Below are positions 26,601 to 34,366 of a stretch of DNA of 64,000 nucleotides, piece after piece. Position numbers and translations under genes: made by a program. The stretch lies in NCBI GenBank assembly GCA_002394385.1, contig DGTS01000039.1, forward strand, positions 121,490-185,489, read 5' to 3'. The DNA is from Prevotella sp. UBA4330. GTDB taxonomy: Bacteria; Bacteroidota; Bacteroidia; Bacteroidales; Bacteroidaceae. The notes below the pieces were generated by a model. That model worked only from the letters and a program-made list of their open reading frames with translations. It was not told the DNA's origin and did no database searches. Each line of letters starts with the position of its first letter. Position 1 is the stretch's first letter.

Positions 26601-29228
26601 TACTGGATATTCAGCGAAGATGATCCTACTGTGGAATTCATCGCTGGTGAAATACGGGGATCGTACACGGTGGGCGAGGCTGGAACATACACATTCACAA
26701 TCGCCCTTACCAATAATACAATATCTGTTGAAAAGATTCCTACCACATATACTCTGGTAAAGAATGACAATACAGAAATTGCGTTTGAAGGCCTTACGCT
26801 TACTACTGATGCACTTCCTGCAGATGCTTATTTCCATATCAAGGACAACTTCGGAAATAACTACTATGCAATATCAACAGATGAGGAAATACCTAATGCT
26901 GTTGCTATTACAGCGGAGAACCATGATGATCTGGGCACACGTGTAAGTACATCTAACGAAATGGAAGATATTAGCCGATTCTTCCTTGGAAAGCAGAACA
27001 CATGGGTGTTCACCATTACTCCGGCAGAAGACGGAACCATCAAGCTGGCCGTGAACCCAGAGACACCTACTGGAGAAACGAAGTACATGATAAATGTTGA
27101 TACTCCATTCCAGGATACTGAGGATGTCTTCAGTGAGGACGGCAAGCTGACGAAGGTAATGACAACAGGTTCGTTCTACATCGTAAGGAGCGACGACTAC
27201 GCAATCGTTCCTCTGTTGCCGAGTCAGACTAATGACCAGGATGAATACGCAAATCAAATATGGAAGTTCAGCGATACTGACAATCAAGTAGGATTCGGCA
27301 TAGGTTATCCATATGCATGGAAAAATAACCAGACCCCGTATCAAGTGAGCGAGGCTGACACCTATAACTTCACTCTCGACCTTGAGAACAAGACCGTTAC
27401 TGTTGAGGCTGTTCAAACCACATACACTCTGGTGGCAGATGGCGGTTACGGTTGGAGCGAGTGGGAGTTCGAAGGTCTTTTGCTCAATGAGGAATTCCCT
27501 AACGGAACAGAGTTCTACATCAAGGACAACAAGGGTAATGTTTACTACGGAGAATACGGCAATTCAATTATCTATGCAGAGAACCATGAGAATCTGAATA
27601 CATATTATCCTGTTGAGGATGAGACTGTAACGGAGAAGCCTGAGCCGTTCGAACTCAGAAGGAATGCAATATGGCATTTCACCATCACAGAGCCTGCAGA
27701 AGATGGTGAGACCATCAAGCTGACCGTGGTTCCATCTACAATAGAGGAAGAAACAAAATACATGCTTTCGTCAGAGTGGATGCAGACGAGCGAGGATGTA
27801 TTCGATGAAAACTTCCAGATAACGAAGGAATTCACTGCGGGCGAGGCATTCTTCATCACAAGAGAAGACGGCTTCGGAATCTTCAATGTGACAGCGGCAG
27901 AAAAGAACGATCCTGACGGCTACTATGTATGGGAGTTCAGCGAGGATGCTCCAACCGTAGGATATCTCCCTGCAAAGACTCAAAACGCATTCCGCATGAA
28001 GGATGCTGGTACCTATACCATCACTCTTGATACCGAGAACCAGACAGTTACTATTGAGACTGTTCCTACCACATACACGCTGGTAGCAGTAGGTGAGACA
28101 CTGACCGAGTATCCGTTCAGCGGCCTCACACTCACACAGGAACTGCCTGCACACACAAAGTTCTACATCAAAGACAACAAGGGTAATGAGTACCACAGCG
28201 CTGACGCTCAATCAGAATTGATTATCATTGCGGAGAACCACGAGAACCTGCCGACTTCGGCGGATGGTAAGGACTTCTACCTGAAGAAGGCTAACACATG
28301 GGTATTCACGCTTACTGAGGCTTCTAATGGTCTGACGCTGACGGTTAGCCCAGAGACGGAAGGCGAGACGAAGTATATGCTTTCGGGCTATCTCCAGGAG
28401 AGTAACGATGTGTTCGACGAGAACCTCAAGCTGACGAAGGAGATGACTTCGACTACGGAAGAGTTCTACTTCACTCGCAGCGATGACTACGGACTGACCA
28501 ACCTGACTCCTGCCACCTTCAATGCCCCGGAAGACCGCCGTTACTGGATATTCAGCGAAGATGATCCTACTGTGGAATTCATCGCTGGTGAAATACGGGG
28601 ATCGTACACGGTGGGCGAGGCTGGAACATACACATTCACAATCGACCTTACCAATAATACAGTAACTGCAGAAAAGACAGTAGAGTATGTTGATCTGACA
28701 ATATCTTCTGCAGAGTGGGCAACATACGTTACACCTGTTGCTGTGCTGTTCCCAGACGACGTTACTGCTTATATCATCACTGAAATCACAGGTGGTAATG
28801 CAAAAGCAGAGCAAATCACTGAGGCACCTGCAGGCACTCCAGTAATAGTAAACGGCACAGCAGGCATCCATAAACTGCTTAAGGTTGAAAACGCTATTCT
28901 GGATTATACGAATATGCTTCAGGTTTCTGACGGCACAGTGACCGGCGACGGTTCTATCTACGTGCTGGCAGTAGAGGGCGGACAGGCTGGCTTCGCTCCA
29001 CTCTCTAACGGCAAGAAACTCTCAGAGGGCAAGGCTTATCTTAAGGTAGAGAACGCTTCGGGCGCTAAGATTAACTTCGTGACTGACGGCGATGCAACAG
29101 ACATCCGCAACATTGAGAATGCTGTTGACTTCAGCGACGGCGACTGGTACAACCTCCAAGGTGTGAAGGTTACAAACCCACAGAGAGGCATCTATATCCA
29201 CAACGGTAAGAAAGTGGTGGTTAAGTAG
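23604..29228 (+). CDS. 1874-residue repetitive secreted surface protein
   Basis: Signal peptide to 'VAIAAPG'. An N-terminal domain covers residues 25-170. A two-part unit then occurs twice. It has an Ig-like pair ('SSAATFA..' to 'YTINVKKA'; residues about 172-346 and 505-680) and a jelly-roll-like part ('FYESVSGY..' to 'RIRVDDILLV'; 347-500 and 685-835). Four copies of a roughly 210-residue domain follow. Each opens 'TTYTLV' and passes 'FYIKDN.GN.Y', 'AENH.NL', 'ETKYM', 'FY..RSDDYG' and 'TYTF' (starts near 838, 1047, 1272, 1490). The C-terminus has 'WYNLQGVKV' and ends 'GIYIHNGKKVVVK', like type IX secretion cargo tails. No enzyme motif was seen; adhesion or glycan binding is a guess. Confidence 0.85.
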   Translation: MKQTYLKSLFLSLLMIVVGNVAIAAPGDEIKSPDNVVSGKSYYIKGVYTASGTETACYYAPTDAKGKFTGNAVTDISAALPIKFTQVDGGWTLTTPNGYYVRPHTSNGQTYLVEDEVVLQLASGKTKEGEGKGIKIGPYSDYYIQCNMQSPKIGAYKGTQWDVTLIECGDAVSSAATFADTRPSIEFPATNTYSQEVTTAEGYSGTVTYEITANTAGATIDGSTVTVTQAGSVTVKATAPAVEGFLSSTATYTLTVTDAREENGLAFAESSQQVTVGEVLPAPTLTNPYNLTVSYSSSDESVATVDADGNVTGVAVGTATITASFEGNNQYMAGSASYTINVKKALPEGALFYESVSGYNGSSDNSTVLSTTYSGLDSDNWDSFDKVYAGKVVGGATDGHLKFGSSSAAGTAVTGPIALTGNGKLTYKVMRYDSSNAGKLTISADGADVAGDTEVTGTEAWVEKTVYLTNATGNVVITFASDASNKRIRVDDILLVEAETVEVSSAATFAETAPSIDFPATSTYTQEATTAEGYTGTVTYEITANTAGATIEGSTVTVTKAGSVTVKATAPAVEGFLASTATYTLTVNDAREECGLAFAESSQQVTVGNVLDAPELTNPNSLTVSYSSSDESVATVDADGNVTGVAVGTATITATFDGNDLYQAGSASYTVRVKKATVLPEGTLFYESVSGYTGTSDSSAELTPEYSGLDYDNWAYFTKVYPGGVTEGADDGHLKFGTGSYVGKAMTGSIALRGSGKLTYKVKRYSTSDAGRLTISVTGADIVEGSDVDVTGTDAWVEKTVNLTGANGDVVITFATTDGGKRIRVDDILLVQNEETPTTYTLVATDNEGTETEYPFSGLTLTKELPAHTKFYIKDNKDNEYHSADAQSELIIIAENHENLPTSADGKDFYLKKANTWVFTLTELTDAAGITLTVNPETPGETKYMLSGYLQESDDVFDENLKLTKEMTSTTEEFYFTRSDDYGLTNLTPATFNAPEDRRYWIFSEDDPTVEFIAGEIRGSYTVGEAGTYTFTIALTNNTISVEKIPTTYTLVKNDNTEIAFEGLTLTTDALPADAYFHIKDNFGNNYYAISTDEEIPNAVAITAENHDDLGTRVSTSNEMEDISRFFLGKQNTWVFTITPAEDGTIKLAVNPETPTGETKYMINVDTPFQDTEDVFSEDGKLTKVMTTGSFYIVRSDDYAIVPLLPSQTNDQDEYANQIWKFSDTDNQVGFGIGYPYAWKNNQTPYQVSEADTYNFTLDLENKTVTVEAVQTTYTLVADGGYGWSEWEFEGLLLNEEFPNGTEFYIKDNKGNVYYGEYGNSIIYAENHENLNTYYPVEDETVTEKPEPFELRRNAIWHFTITEPAEDGETIKLTVVPSTIEEETKYMLSSEWMQTSEDVFDENFQITKEFTAGEAFFITREDGFGIFNVTAAEKNDPDGYYVWEFSEDAPTVGYLPAKTQNAFRMKDAGTYTITLDTENQTVTIETVPTTYTLVAVGETLTEYPFSGLTLTQELPAHTKFYIKDNKGNEYHSADAQSELIIIAENHENLPTSADGKDFYLKKANTWVFTLTEASNGLTLTVSPETEGETKYMLSGYLQESNDVFDENLKLTKEMTSTTEEFYFTRSDDYGLTNLTPATFNAPEDRRYWIFSEDDPTVEFIAGEIRGSYTVGEAGTYTFTIDLTNNTVTAEKTVEYVDLTISSAEWATYVTPVAVLFPDDVTAYIITEITGGNAKAEQITEAPAGTPVIVNGTAGIHKLLKVENAILDYTNMLQVSDGTVTGDGSIYVLAVEGGQAGFAPLSNGKKLSEGKAYLKVENASGAKINFVTDGDATDIRNIENAVDFSDGDWYNLQGVKVTNPQRGIYIHNGKKVVVK
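26142..26720 (+). repeat. Intragenic repeat R1 (near-identical to R4)
   Basis: This 580-base stretch of the surface-protein gene is almost base-for-base the same as 28084-28667, including third codon positions over long runs. The two repeats between them (R2, R3) are much more diverged. Confidence 0.88.
28084..28667 (+). repeat. Intragenic repeat R4 (near-identical to R1)
   Basis: Partner of R1. The longest differences are in the 'TLTE..' segment before the ETKYM motif. Such identity at distance points to recent copying or gene conversion. Confidence 0.88.
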
Positions 29229-29304
29229 TAACAATTTTAGGAGTTCGGGAGTGCAGAAGTACTGATAGCCTCCCAAACTCCTAAAGAGAATTCATAAAAG
29301 AATT

Positions 29305-29547
29305 ATGGAAAAGAAAACATATAAAAAGCCAGCAGCAGAGGTGCTGCAGTTAAAGACAAGCGACAACGTTATGGACTTCCCCTTCTTCACAAATAGCGTG
29401 AGCGACGGACTGGGAAAGAAAACCGACATCGTAGTGCCCGACGAGGACGAAGAGGAAGAAATGGAGAACGACTCCGTGAAATATACTCCCTCGTACAAAC
29501 GCTATAAACCGTTTGATGACTGGAAAGGAACAGTGCTCGACTGGTAG
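29305..29547 (+). CDS. Small acidic hypothetical protein (MEKKTYKKPAAEV family)
   Basis: An 80-residue protein opening 'MEKKTYKKPAAEVLQL'. This start pattern is widespread among short Bacteroidales proteins of unknown function. The middle carries an acidic run ('PDEDEEEEMEND') and the C-terminus is basic and aromatic. No signal peptide or membrane segment. It follows the giant surface-protein gene by 76 bases and ends at a strong terminator, so it is probably the last gene of that transcript. Confidence 0.7.
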   Translation: MEKKTYKKPAAEVLQLKTSDNVMDFPFFTNSVSDGLGKKTDIVVPDEDEEEEMENDSVKYTPSYKRYKPFDDWKGTVLDW

Positions 29548-29554
29548 GAAACCA

Positions 29555-29592
29555 AAAAGTGGGAACCAGACTTCTGGTTCCCACTTTTCTTA
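29555..29592 (+). terminator. Rho-independent terminator
   Basis: AAAAGTGGGAACCAGA and TCTGGTTCCCACTTTT pair around a very short loop, then CTT. It closes the surface protein/small protein transcript. Confidence 0.88.
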
Positions 29593-29688
29593 TTAACTAA
29601 ATACTAATTGATGCCTTTTTCTTAAGTAATTATATACAATTAGACCCTACAATGGACTATTATGCCAGAAAATGCCTTACGCTACGTT

Positions 29689-29815
29689 TCCCCGCCCCTG
29701 TAGGGGAGGGGATAGGGGTGGGGTCAGTGATATTGGGTAAGGGGATAGAAGAAGTTGTGTGAGTAAAAAAATACTGACCCCACCCCTGCCCCTCCCCTAC
29801 AGGGGCGGGGAGTGC
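29689..29815. repeat. GC-rich palindromic element (ccccgcccctgtagggg family), copy 3
   Basis: The cleanest copy: terminal arms of about 40 bases ('ccccgcccctgtaggggagg' to 'gtggggtcagt' and the inverse 'actgaccccacccc' to 'ctacaggggcgggg') around a centre of about 50 bases. It has no ORF. Confidence 0.9.
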
Positions 29816-29892
29816 CTGCGGAGAGGCTGTAATTACTTGTCGCGGAATAGTTGCTGGCCGGTCTTGTAGAGGCGGGGAATATCCGCTTCCCG

Positions 29893-30546
29893 TTAGTTGT
29901 TCACCTTCAACACCCGACTGGTGCCAGAGTCGTTGTACGAGCAGTGATAGCGTTTCATTTTATGGTCGCCACCCTTTCCGTTCTCGGTGACGATGCCGCC
30001 GTTGTTCATGTCATAGATGCGCTTGCATGTGTTGCAGGTGGCAAAGCCGATGTCTGACATCGAGAGCGTGTGCTGCGCTGACAGGTCCTCATAGCAGTTG
30101 GGACACAGGGCATCGAAGGCATAGAGTTCGCCGCTGAGGTTGCCATATCCCACGATGATGCCGCTTGACGACGAGATGCCGAGGATGCGGGTGCGCAGTT
30201 CGTCCTCTCTGTTCATCACCACCTCAGAAGAAAGCCCGCGGTTGCTCTCGAAGCCGTACTTCTTGCCTGGCTTGGTGTATATGCGGCAGAAGGTGCCTGG
30301 CGAGGTGGCGATGAGCGCACTCGTCAACGTGGGGTCGTTGTGCTGCGCGTTGTCGAACACAAAAAAGCAACTATTGTTACTGTACTCGAACTCGGAGTTG
30401 GCGCAGGATAGGGGAAGGAAGAAAAGCAATCCCACAAGAAAAAACCAGCCTAAGGAAACCCAACTTAAGGAAACCCAACTTAAGACAACCCACCCTAAGC
30501 CCCTCCCCAAGGGAGGGGTTTTAATCACATCCATTATTGTTTTCAT
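29893..30546 (-). CDS. Rieske-like/zinc-ribbon lipoprotein
   Basis: About 217 residues if started at 30546; an ATG at 30534 is also possible. A hydrophobic export segment ends in a lipobox ('LPLSCANS'). The mature part ends with a Rieske-type beta fold in which the cluster ligands are replaced by a four-cysteine pattern, 'DALCPNCYE' and 'FATCNTCKR', followed by 'YDMNNGGIVTENG'. A zinc site is more likely than a 2Fe-2S cluster because the histidines are missing. The N-terminus is odd. 'TPPLGRGLGWV' and 'LSWVSLSWVSLGW' are translations of dispersed repeats (the gagggg palindrome and an 'acccaacttaagg' satellite), so part of the signal sequence is repeat-derived. Confidence 0.65.
   Translation of the reverse strand: MKTIMDVIKTPPLGRGLGWVVLSWVSLSWVSLGWFFLVGLLFFLPLSCANSEFEYSNNSCFFVFDNAQHNDPTLTSALIATSPGTFCRIYTKPGKKYGFESNRGLSSEVVMNREDELRTRILGISSSSGIIVGYGNLSGELYAFDALCPNCYEDLSAQHTLSMSDIGFATCNTCKRIYDMNNGGIVTENGKGGDHKMKRYHCSYNDSGTSRVLKVNN
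30445..30488. repeat. Short satellite 'ggaaacccaacttaa' inside the lipoprotein 5' end
   Basis: Three to four diverged 15-base units ('aaggaaacccaactt'). They encode the SW-V-SL repeat of the signal region on the minus strand. Confidence 0.8.
30489..30523. repeat. Short palindrome 'cctccccaagggaggggttt', copy 1
   Basis: 'caccctaagcccctcccc' then 'aagggaggggttttaa'. The inverse occurs at about 30.72-30.75 kb, so the pair brackets the lipoprotein 5' region. Confidence 0.8.
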
Positions 30547-30712
30547 GCGAGGGGTTTTAATCAGCGTCATAGAACTCTCCCCTGGGGAAGGGTTTAAAGC
30601 ACATAAAGAGTTTTTGACTCTCGTTAGGGCTTGCCCTATCATATTGTTCATTGCGTGTTTTGTAAGATTATTCATAACATTATCGTAATTAGCCCCGTCC
30701 CTTATTAGAAGG

Positions 30713-30752
30713 TAATTTAAACCCCTCCCTTGGGGAGGGGCTTAGGGTGGGT
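30713..30752. repeat. Short palindrome 'cctccccaagggaggggttt', copy 2 (inverted)
   Basis: 'ttaaacccctcccttgggga' then 'ggggcttagggtggg', the reverse of copy 1. It lies between argH and the Rieske-like gene. Confidence 0.8.
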
Positions 30753-30769
30753 ATTATGGATAAGTGGTT

Positions 30770-32104
30770 TTATCCCTTAACCAATCTACTCTCTGCCTCT
30801 TTCACCCTATCGAAGTGGAAGTCGCTGAGCGTCTTGTCCATGAGTGCCGTGATGCGGTCGTTGCACAGGTTGCCGATGCTTCCCTCGTGTGTGTGGTGGA
30901 TGTTGTGGTCGGCACGGAACTCGCCCGCCTCAATCTCCAGTCCCACCTTCTTATATGCATCGCGGAACGGCATGCCCTGGGCTGCCAGACGGTTCACCTC
31001 CTCGACGGAGAATATCGGGTCGTACATCGAGTTGTCGAGAATATGCTCGTTCACCTCCATCTTGTTTATGATATATGCCGCCATCGAGAGGCAGTCTTTC
31101 AGTTCGTCGAAGGCAGGGAGGAACACCTCCTTTATTATCTGCAAGTCGCGGAAATAGCCCACTGGCAGGTTGTTCATGATGAGTGTCACCTGCTGTGGCA
31201 GTGCTTGCAGTTTGTTGCTCTTGGCACGTATCAGTTCGAAGACGTCGGGGTTCTTCTTGTGCGGCATGATGCTCGAGCCTGTGGTGCACTCCTTAGGCAA
31301 CTTCACGAACGAGAAGTTCTGCGAATTGAACAGACAAGCATCGTATGCCATCTTCGCCAGTGTGCCAGCCACTGAAGCCATGGCGAACGCCACGTTGCGC
31401 TCCATTTTGCCACGCCCCATCTGCGCATACACCACGTTATAGTCCATGGAGTCGAAGCCCAGCAGGTCGGTGGTCATCTGACGGTTCAGCGGGAACGACG
31501 AGCCATAGCCAGCCGCCGAACCCAAGGGATTGCGGTTGGTGAGGCGGTAGGCAGCCTGAAGGAACAGCATGTCGTCGGCGAGCGACTCGGCATAAGCGCC
31601 GAACCACAGTCCGAACGAACTGGGCATGGCAATCTGCATGTGGGTGTAGCCAGGCATCAGGATGTCCTTATACTGGTTGCTCTTGGCAATAAGTTCGTCG
31701 AAGAGGGTCTTCACGCCATCCACTATCTCGCGCAGTTCGTGACGGGTGAAGAGTTTCAGGTCAACAAGCACCTGGTCGTTGCGCGAGCGTCCCGAGTGGA
31801 TTTTCTTTCCCATGTCGCCCAGTTTTCGGGTGAGCATCAGTTCCACCTGTGAGTGAACATCCTCCACATCGTCCTCGATGACAAACTCGCCACGCTCGCA
31901 CACGGCGTAGATGTTACGCAGTTCGGCAAGCAGTGCCGTCAGTTCTTCTCGTGTCAGCAGGTTTATCGACTCAAGCATGGTGATGTGCGCCATGCTGCCC
32001 AGCACGTCGTACTTGGCGAGATAGAGGTCCATTTCGCGGTCGCGTCCTACGGTGAACCGTTCTATCTCTTTGTTTATCTCAAAGTTCTTTTCCCAGAGTT
32101 TCAT
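30770..32104 (-). CDS. argH: Argininosuccinate lyase
   Basis: A 444-residue member of the fumarase/aspartase superfamily. The superfamily signature is 'TGSSIMPHKKNPDVFE', which carries the catalytic Ser loop. Other blocks: 'EDVHSQVELMLTRK' and 'SGRSRNDQVLVDLKLF' near the N-terminus. It splits argininosuccinate into arginine and fumarate in the cytoplasm, the last step of arginine synthesis. Slightly shorter than typical (about 460). It is downstream of the SRPBCC, pyrE and recX genes on the same strand, a known Bacteroidota neighbourhood, but a 376-base repeat-filled gap separates it from the SRPBCC gene. Confidence 0.93.
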   Translation of the reverse strand: MKLWEKNFEINKEIERFTVGRDREMDLYLAKYDVLGSMAHITMLESINLLTREELTALLAELRNIYAVCERGEFVIEDDVEDVHSQVELMLTRKLGDMGKKIHSGRSRNDQVLVDLKLFTRHELREIVDGVKTLFDELIAKSNQYKDILMPGYTHMQIAMPSSFGLWFGAYAESLADDMLFLQAAYRLTNRNPLGSAAGYGSSFPLNRQMTTDLLGFDSMDYNVVYAQMGRGKMERNVAFAMASVAGTLAKMAYDACLFNSQNFSFVKLPKECTTGSSIMPHKKNPDVFELIRAKSNKLQALPQQVTLIMNNLPVGYFRDLQIIKEVFLPAFDELKDCLSMAAYIINKMEVNEHILDNSMYDPIFSVEEVNRLAAQGMPFRDAYKKVGLEIEAGEFRADHNIHHTHEGSIGNLCNDRITALMDKTLSDFHFDRVKEAESRLVKG

Positions 32105-32106
32105 TT

Positions 32107-32372
32107 GAATTACAAGTTGTCGCCTTTGGCGATTGTTAATTACGAATGTTGAATTACGAATTACGAGTTGTCGCCTACGGCGATTATAAATTATGAATGT
32201 TAAATTACGAATTTGGAATTACGAGTTATCGCCTTTGGCGATTATAAATTATGAATGTTGAATTACGAATTTGGAATTACGAGTTGTCGCCTACGGCGAT
32301 TATAAATTATGAATGTTAAATTACGAATTTGGAATTACGAGTTGTCGCCTACGGCGATTGTTAATTACTAAT
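32107..32372. repeat. 58-bp tandem repeat with TCGCC-loop-GGCGA hairpin, about 5 copies
   Basis: Five units of about 58 bases: 'acgagttgtcgcctacggcg' then 'attataaattatgaatgtt' then 'aaattacgaatttggaatt'. The tetranucleotide between TCGCC and GGCGA varies (TTTG... or TACG...) while the stem stays, so the hairpin is kept. Fills the gap ahead of argH. Confidence 0.92.
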
Positions 32373-32480
32373 TAAAAATTTTACATCGCAGCGAAGCGAG
32401 AATAACTCGTCACTCCACATTTGTCACTTGTAATTGTTTAATAGAATAACTCTTTATTCATAATTCACATTCAACATTAA

Positions 32481-32894
32481 TCATACGTCATACGGAATCA
32501 TTGCCAGTGCCTCGGCAATTTTCTCCACACCATCCTCAAGGGGCTTCTTTGCCATTGCCGCCATGAAGAATGGGATATCAGCCTTCAGAGTCACCTTGAG
32601 TTTTGATTCTGTCTCGCTCGTGGGTAGCATCTGAATCCACAGATTCATAGGCACTGGCGACTGCTCAGCCTCAAACTTCACGCACTTAGGCTCTTCGCGC
32701 TCCACCACACGGAGTGTCACGGGTCCCATCGGGGAAGTGATTGAGACGCTGTCGCTGTCGAAAGTGAGATCCTTCAACTTGTCTTCGGGAATGCGGTCGC
32801 GCACACGCTCGATATTGCTCAGGTCGCTCAGCATCCTATAGACATTCTCCTGTGGATAAGCCACTTTCTTTATGCTGCTTTCAAATTTGCTCAT
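32481..32894 (-). CDS. SRPBCC family protein
   Basis: A 137-residue protein that is one START/SRPBCC-like alpha/beta domain: 'KFESSIKKVAYPQENVYRML' at the start, a beta-sheet core, and a C-terminal helix 'PLEDGVEKIAEALAMIPY'. Such proteins form a hydrophobic pocket. No ligand can be told from the sequence. It sits between pyrE and argH, an arrangement common in Bacteroidota. Repeat arrays flank it on both sides. Confidence 0.83.
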   Translation of the reverse strand: MSKFESSIKKVAYPQENVYRMLSDLSNIERVRDRIPEDKLKDLTFDSDSVSITSPMGPVTLRVVEREEPKCVKFEAEQSPVPMNLWIQMLPTSETESKLKVTLKADIPFFMAAMAKKPLEDGVEKIAEALAMIPYDV

Positions 32895-32904
32895 ATTAAT
32901 ATAT

Positions 32905-33045
32905 TTATGAATTACGAATTTGGAATTACGAATTACGAGTTGTCGCCTCTGGCGATTGTTAATTATGAATGTTGAATTACGAATTTGGAATTACGAGTTG
33001 TCGCCTCTGGCGATTGTTAATTACGAATTATTAATTATCCATCGC
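32905..33045. repeat. 58-bp hairpin repeat, second array (about 2 copies)
   Basis: Same unit as the array at 32.1 kb: 'acgagttgtcgcctctggcg' occurs twice, and 'atcgcagcgaagcgagaata' follows as it does after the first array. The whole block, repeat plus tail, is therefore duplicated on each side of the SRPBCC gene. Confidence 0.88.
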
Positions 33046-33132
33046 AGCGAAGCGAGAATAACTTGTCATTCAACATTTGTCATTTGTAATTGTTTAAAGA
33101 ATAACTCGTCATTCAACAATCCAAACTACAAA

Positions 33133-33771
33133 TTATTTCTTCCAGTTTGCCGGGTCCTTGCGCCATTCGTTCAGCACCTCGATGTCAGCCTCCTTGATAT
33201 AACCTGTCTCCGAAGCCTCTGCCACGACGTGCTCGTAGTCGGTAAGTGTAATCAACTTGACATGGGCAGCATCGAAAGCCTCCTTGGCAACGGGGAATCC
33301 GTAGGTGTAACTGGCAACCATACCTATCACCTCGCTGCCGCCCTTGCGCAGAGCCTCGACAGCCTTCAGCGAACTGCCGCCAGTGGAGATAAGGTCTTCC
33401 ACCACTACCACCTTCATGCCAGGCTTCAGTTCACCCTCGATGAGGTTCTCCAGTCCGTGGTCCTTTGGTTTCGAACGAACATATACGAACGGCAGATACA
33501 GTGCATCGGCAACCAATGCGCCCTGTGCTATGGCACCTGTTGCCACGCCAGCCACTGCCTCAGCCTCGGGGAAATTCTCAAGTACGGCATGAGTCAGTTC
33601 CTGCTTCACATAGTTGCGCAGTTCTGGGAACGAGAGAGTCTTGCGGTTGTCGCAGTAGAACGGTGATTTCCAGCCCGATGCCCATGTGAACGGGTCGTTA
33701 GGTTGCAACTTTATAGCCTTGATCTTCAACAGTTTTGAGGCGAAAGCCTTCTTCATTTTATCCATATCCAT
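33133..33771 (-). CDS. pyrE: Orotate phosphoribosyltransferase
   Basis: About 212 residues. The PRPP-binding loop is 'VVVVEDLISTGGSSLKAVE'. The N-terminal part has 'PFTWASGWKSPFYCDNRK', typical of OPRTases. It couples orotate and PRPP to form OMP in pyrimidine synthesis. A longer frame to 33870 adds a hydrophobic stretch encoded by T-rich repeat, but the promoter core at 33807 makes 33771 the right start. ATG codons at 33765 and 33756 are minor alternatives. Confidence 0.93.
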   Translation of the reverse strand: MDMDKMKKAFASKLLKIKAIKLQPNDPFTWASGWKSPFYCDNRKTLSFPELRNYVKQELTHAVLENFPEAEAVAGVATGAIAQGALVADALYLPFVYVRSKPKDHGLENLIEGELKPGMKVVVVEDLISTGGSSLKAVEALRKGGSEVIGMVASYTYGFPVAKEAFDAAHVKLITLTDYEHVVAEASETGYIKEADIEVLNEWRKDPANWKK

Positions 33772-33806
33772 TGTGTTTATTATTGTCAATAAATAACTTT
33801 CGGGGG

Positions 33807-33814
33807 CAAAGTTA
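33807..33814 (-). promoter_or_regulatory. Promoter -7 box of pyrE
   Basis: Minus strand TAACTTTG, 36 bases before the pyrE ATG. It excludes the longer reading frame as the true protein. Confidence 0.72.
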
Positions 33815-33859
33815 CGAAAAAGTAAAAAAGTAAAAAAGTAAAAAGGTAAAAAACTACTC

Positions 33860-34360
33860 TCAACAATCAACTTCCTCGATGCACTGGCGTATCTGGTCGA
33901 TGGTGAAACCGCGTGAAGCGGCGAAGCACATCAGTTTGATGTTCATTTCATAGTCGTTGTCGGCTCGTGTCTGACGGCGTTTCTGGTCTAACAACGGACG
34001 CAAGATGTCGATGAAATCGCTGTCGGGAATCTCGTCGAGGACTTTCGTCTGTATCGCTTTATCGACGTGCTTGACATAGAGAGCCTGTTCTATCTTGCGC
34101 CGTCCCCAGTGGTTATACTCCATCTTGTCGTGTACGAAAGCGCGGCAGTAACGTTCGTCATCGACATACTTGTTACTGACAAGATGCTCCATGATGCGTG
34201 CCTGTGCCTCTTCGGGAATCTCCCATTTCGTCATCTTGTCAATCATCTCGCCCGTGCAGTGCTCGGCACTGGCACATAGGGCGGTGAGACGGGCGAGGGC
34301 TTGCTCCTCGGTCATTGGCTTTCCTGCCGATCCCTTTGAATTATATTTCTTGAATGGCAT
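33860..34360 (-). CDS. recX: Regulatory protein RecX
   Basis: A 166-residue RecX family protein made of three-helix repeats: 'EQALARLTALCASAEHC', 'IMEHLVSNKYVDDERYCRAF', 'NHWGRRKIEQALYVKHVDK'. RecX binds RecA filaments and limits recombination. The match in length and in the 'YvDDerYcrafv.dk...gr.kI...L' block is good. It follows prmC by 6 bases and so is likely cotranscribed with it. No recA is in the window. Confidence 0.9.
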   Translation of the reverse strand: MPFKKYNSKGSAGKPMTEEQALARLTALCASAEHCTGEMIDKMTKWEIPEEAQARIMEHLVSNKYVDDERYCRAFVHDKMEYNHWGRRKIEQALYVKHVDKAIQTKVLDEIPDSDFIDILRPLLDQKRRQTRADNDYEMNIKLMCFAASRGFTIDQIRQCIEEVDC

Positions 34361-34366
34361 AGTAAT

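Noticed and set aside
33772..33870. N-terminal extension of PyrE
   Set aside because: Encoded by a T-rich tract upstream of the pyrE promoter core at 33807.
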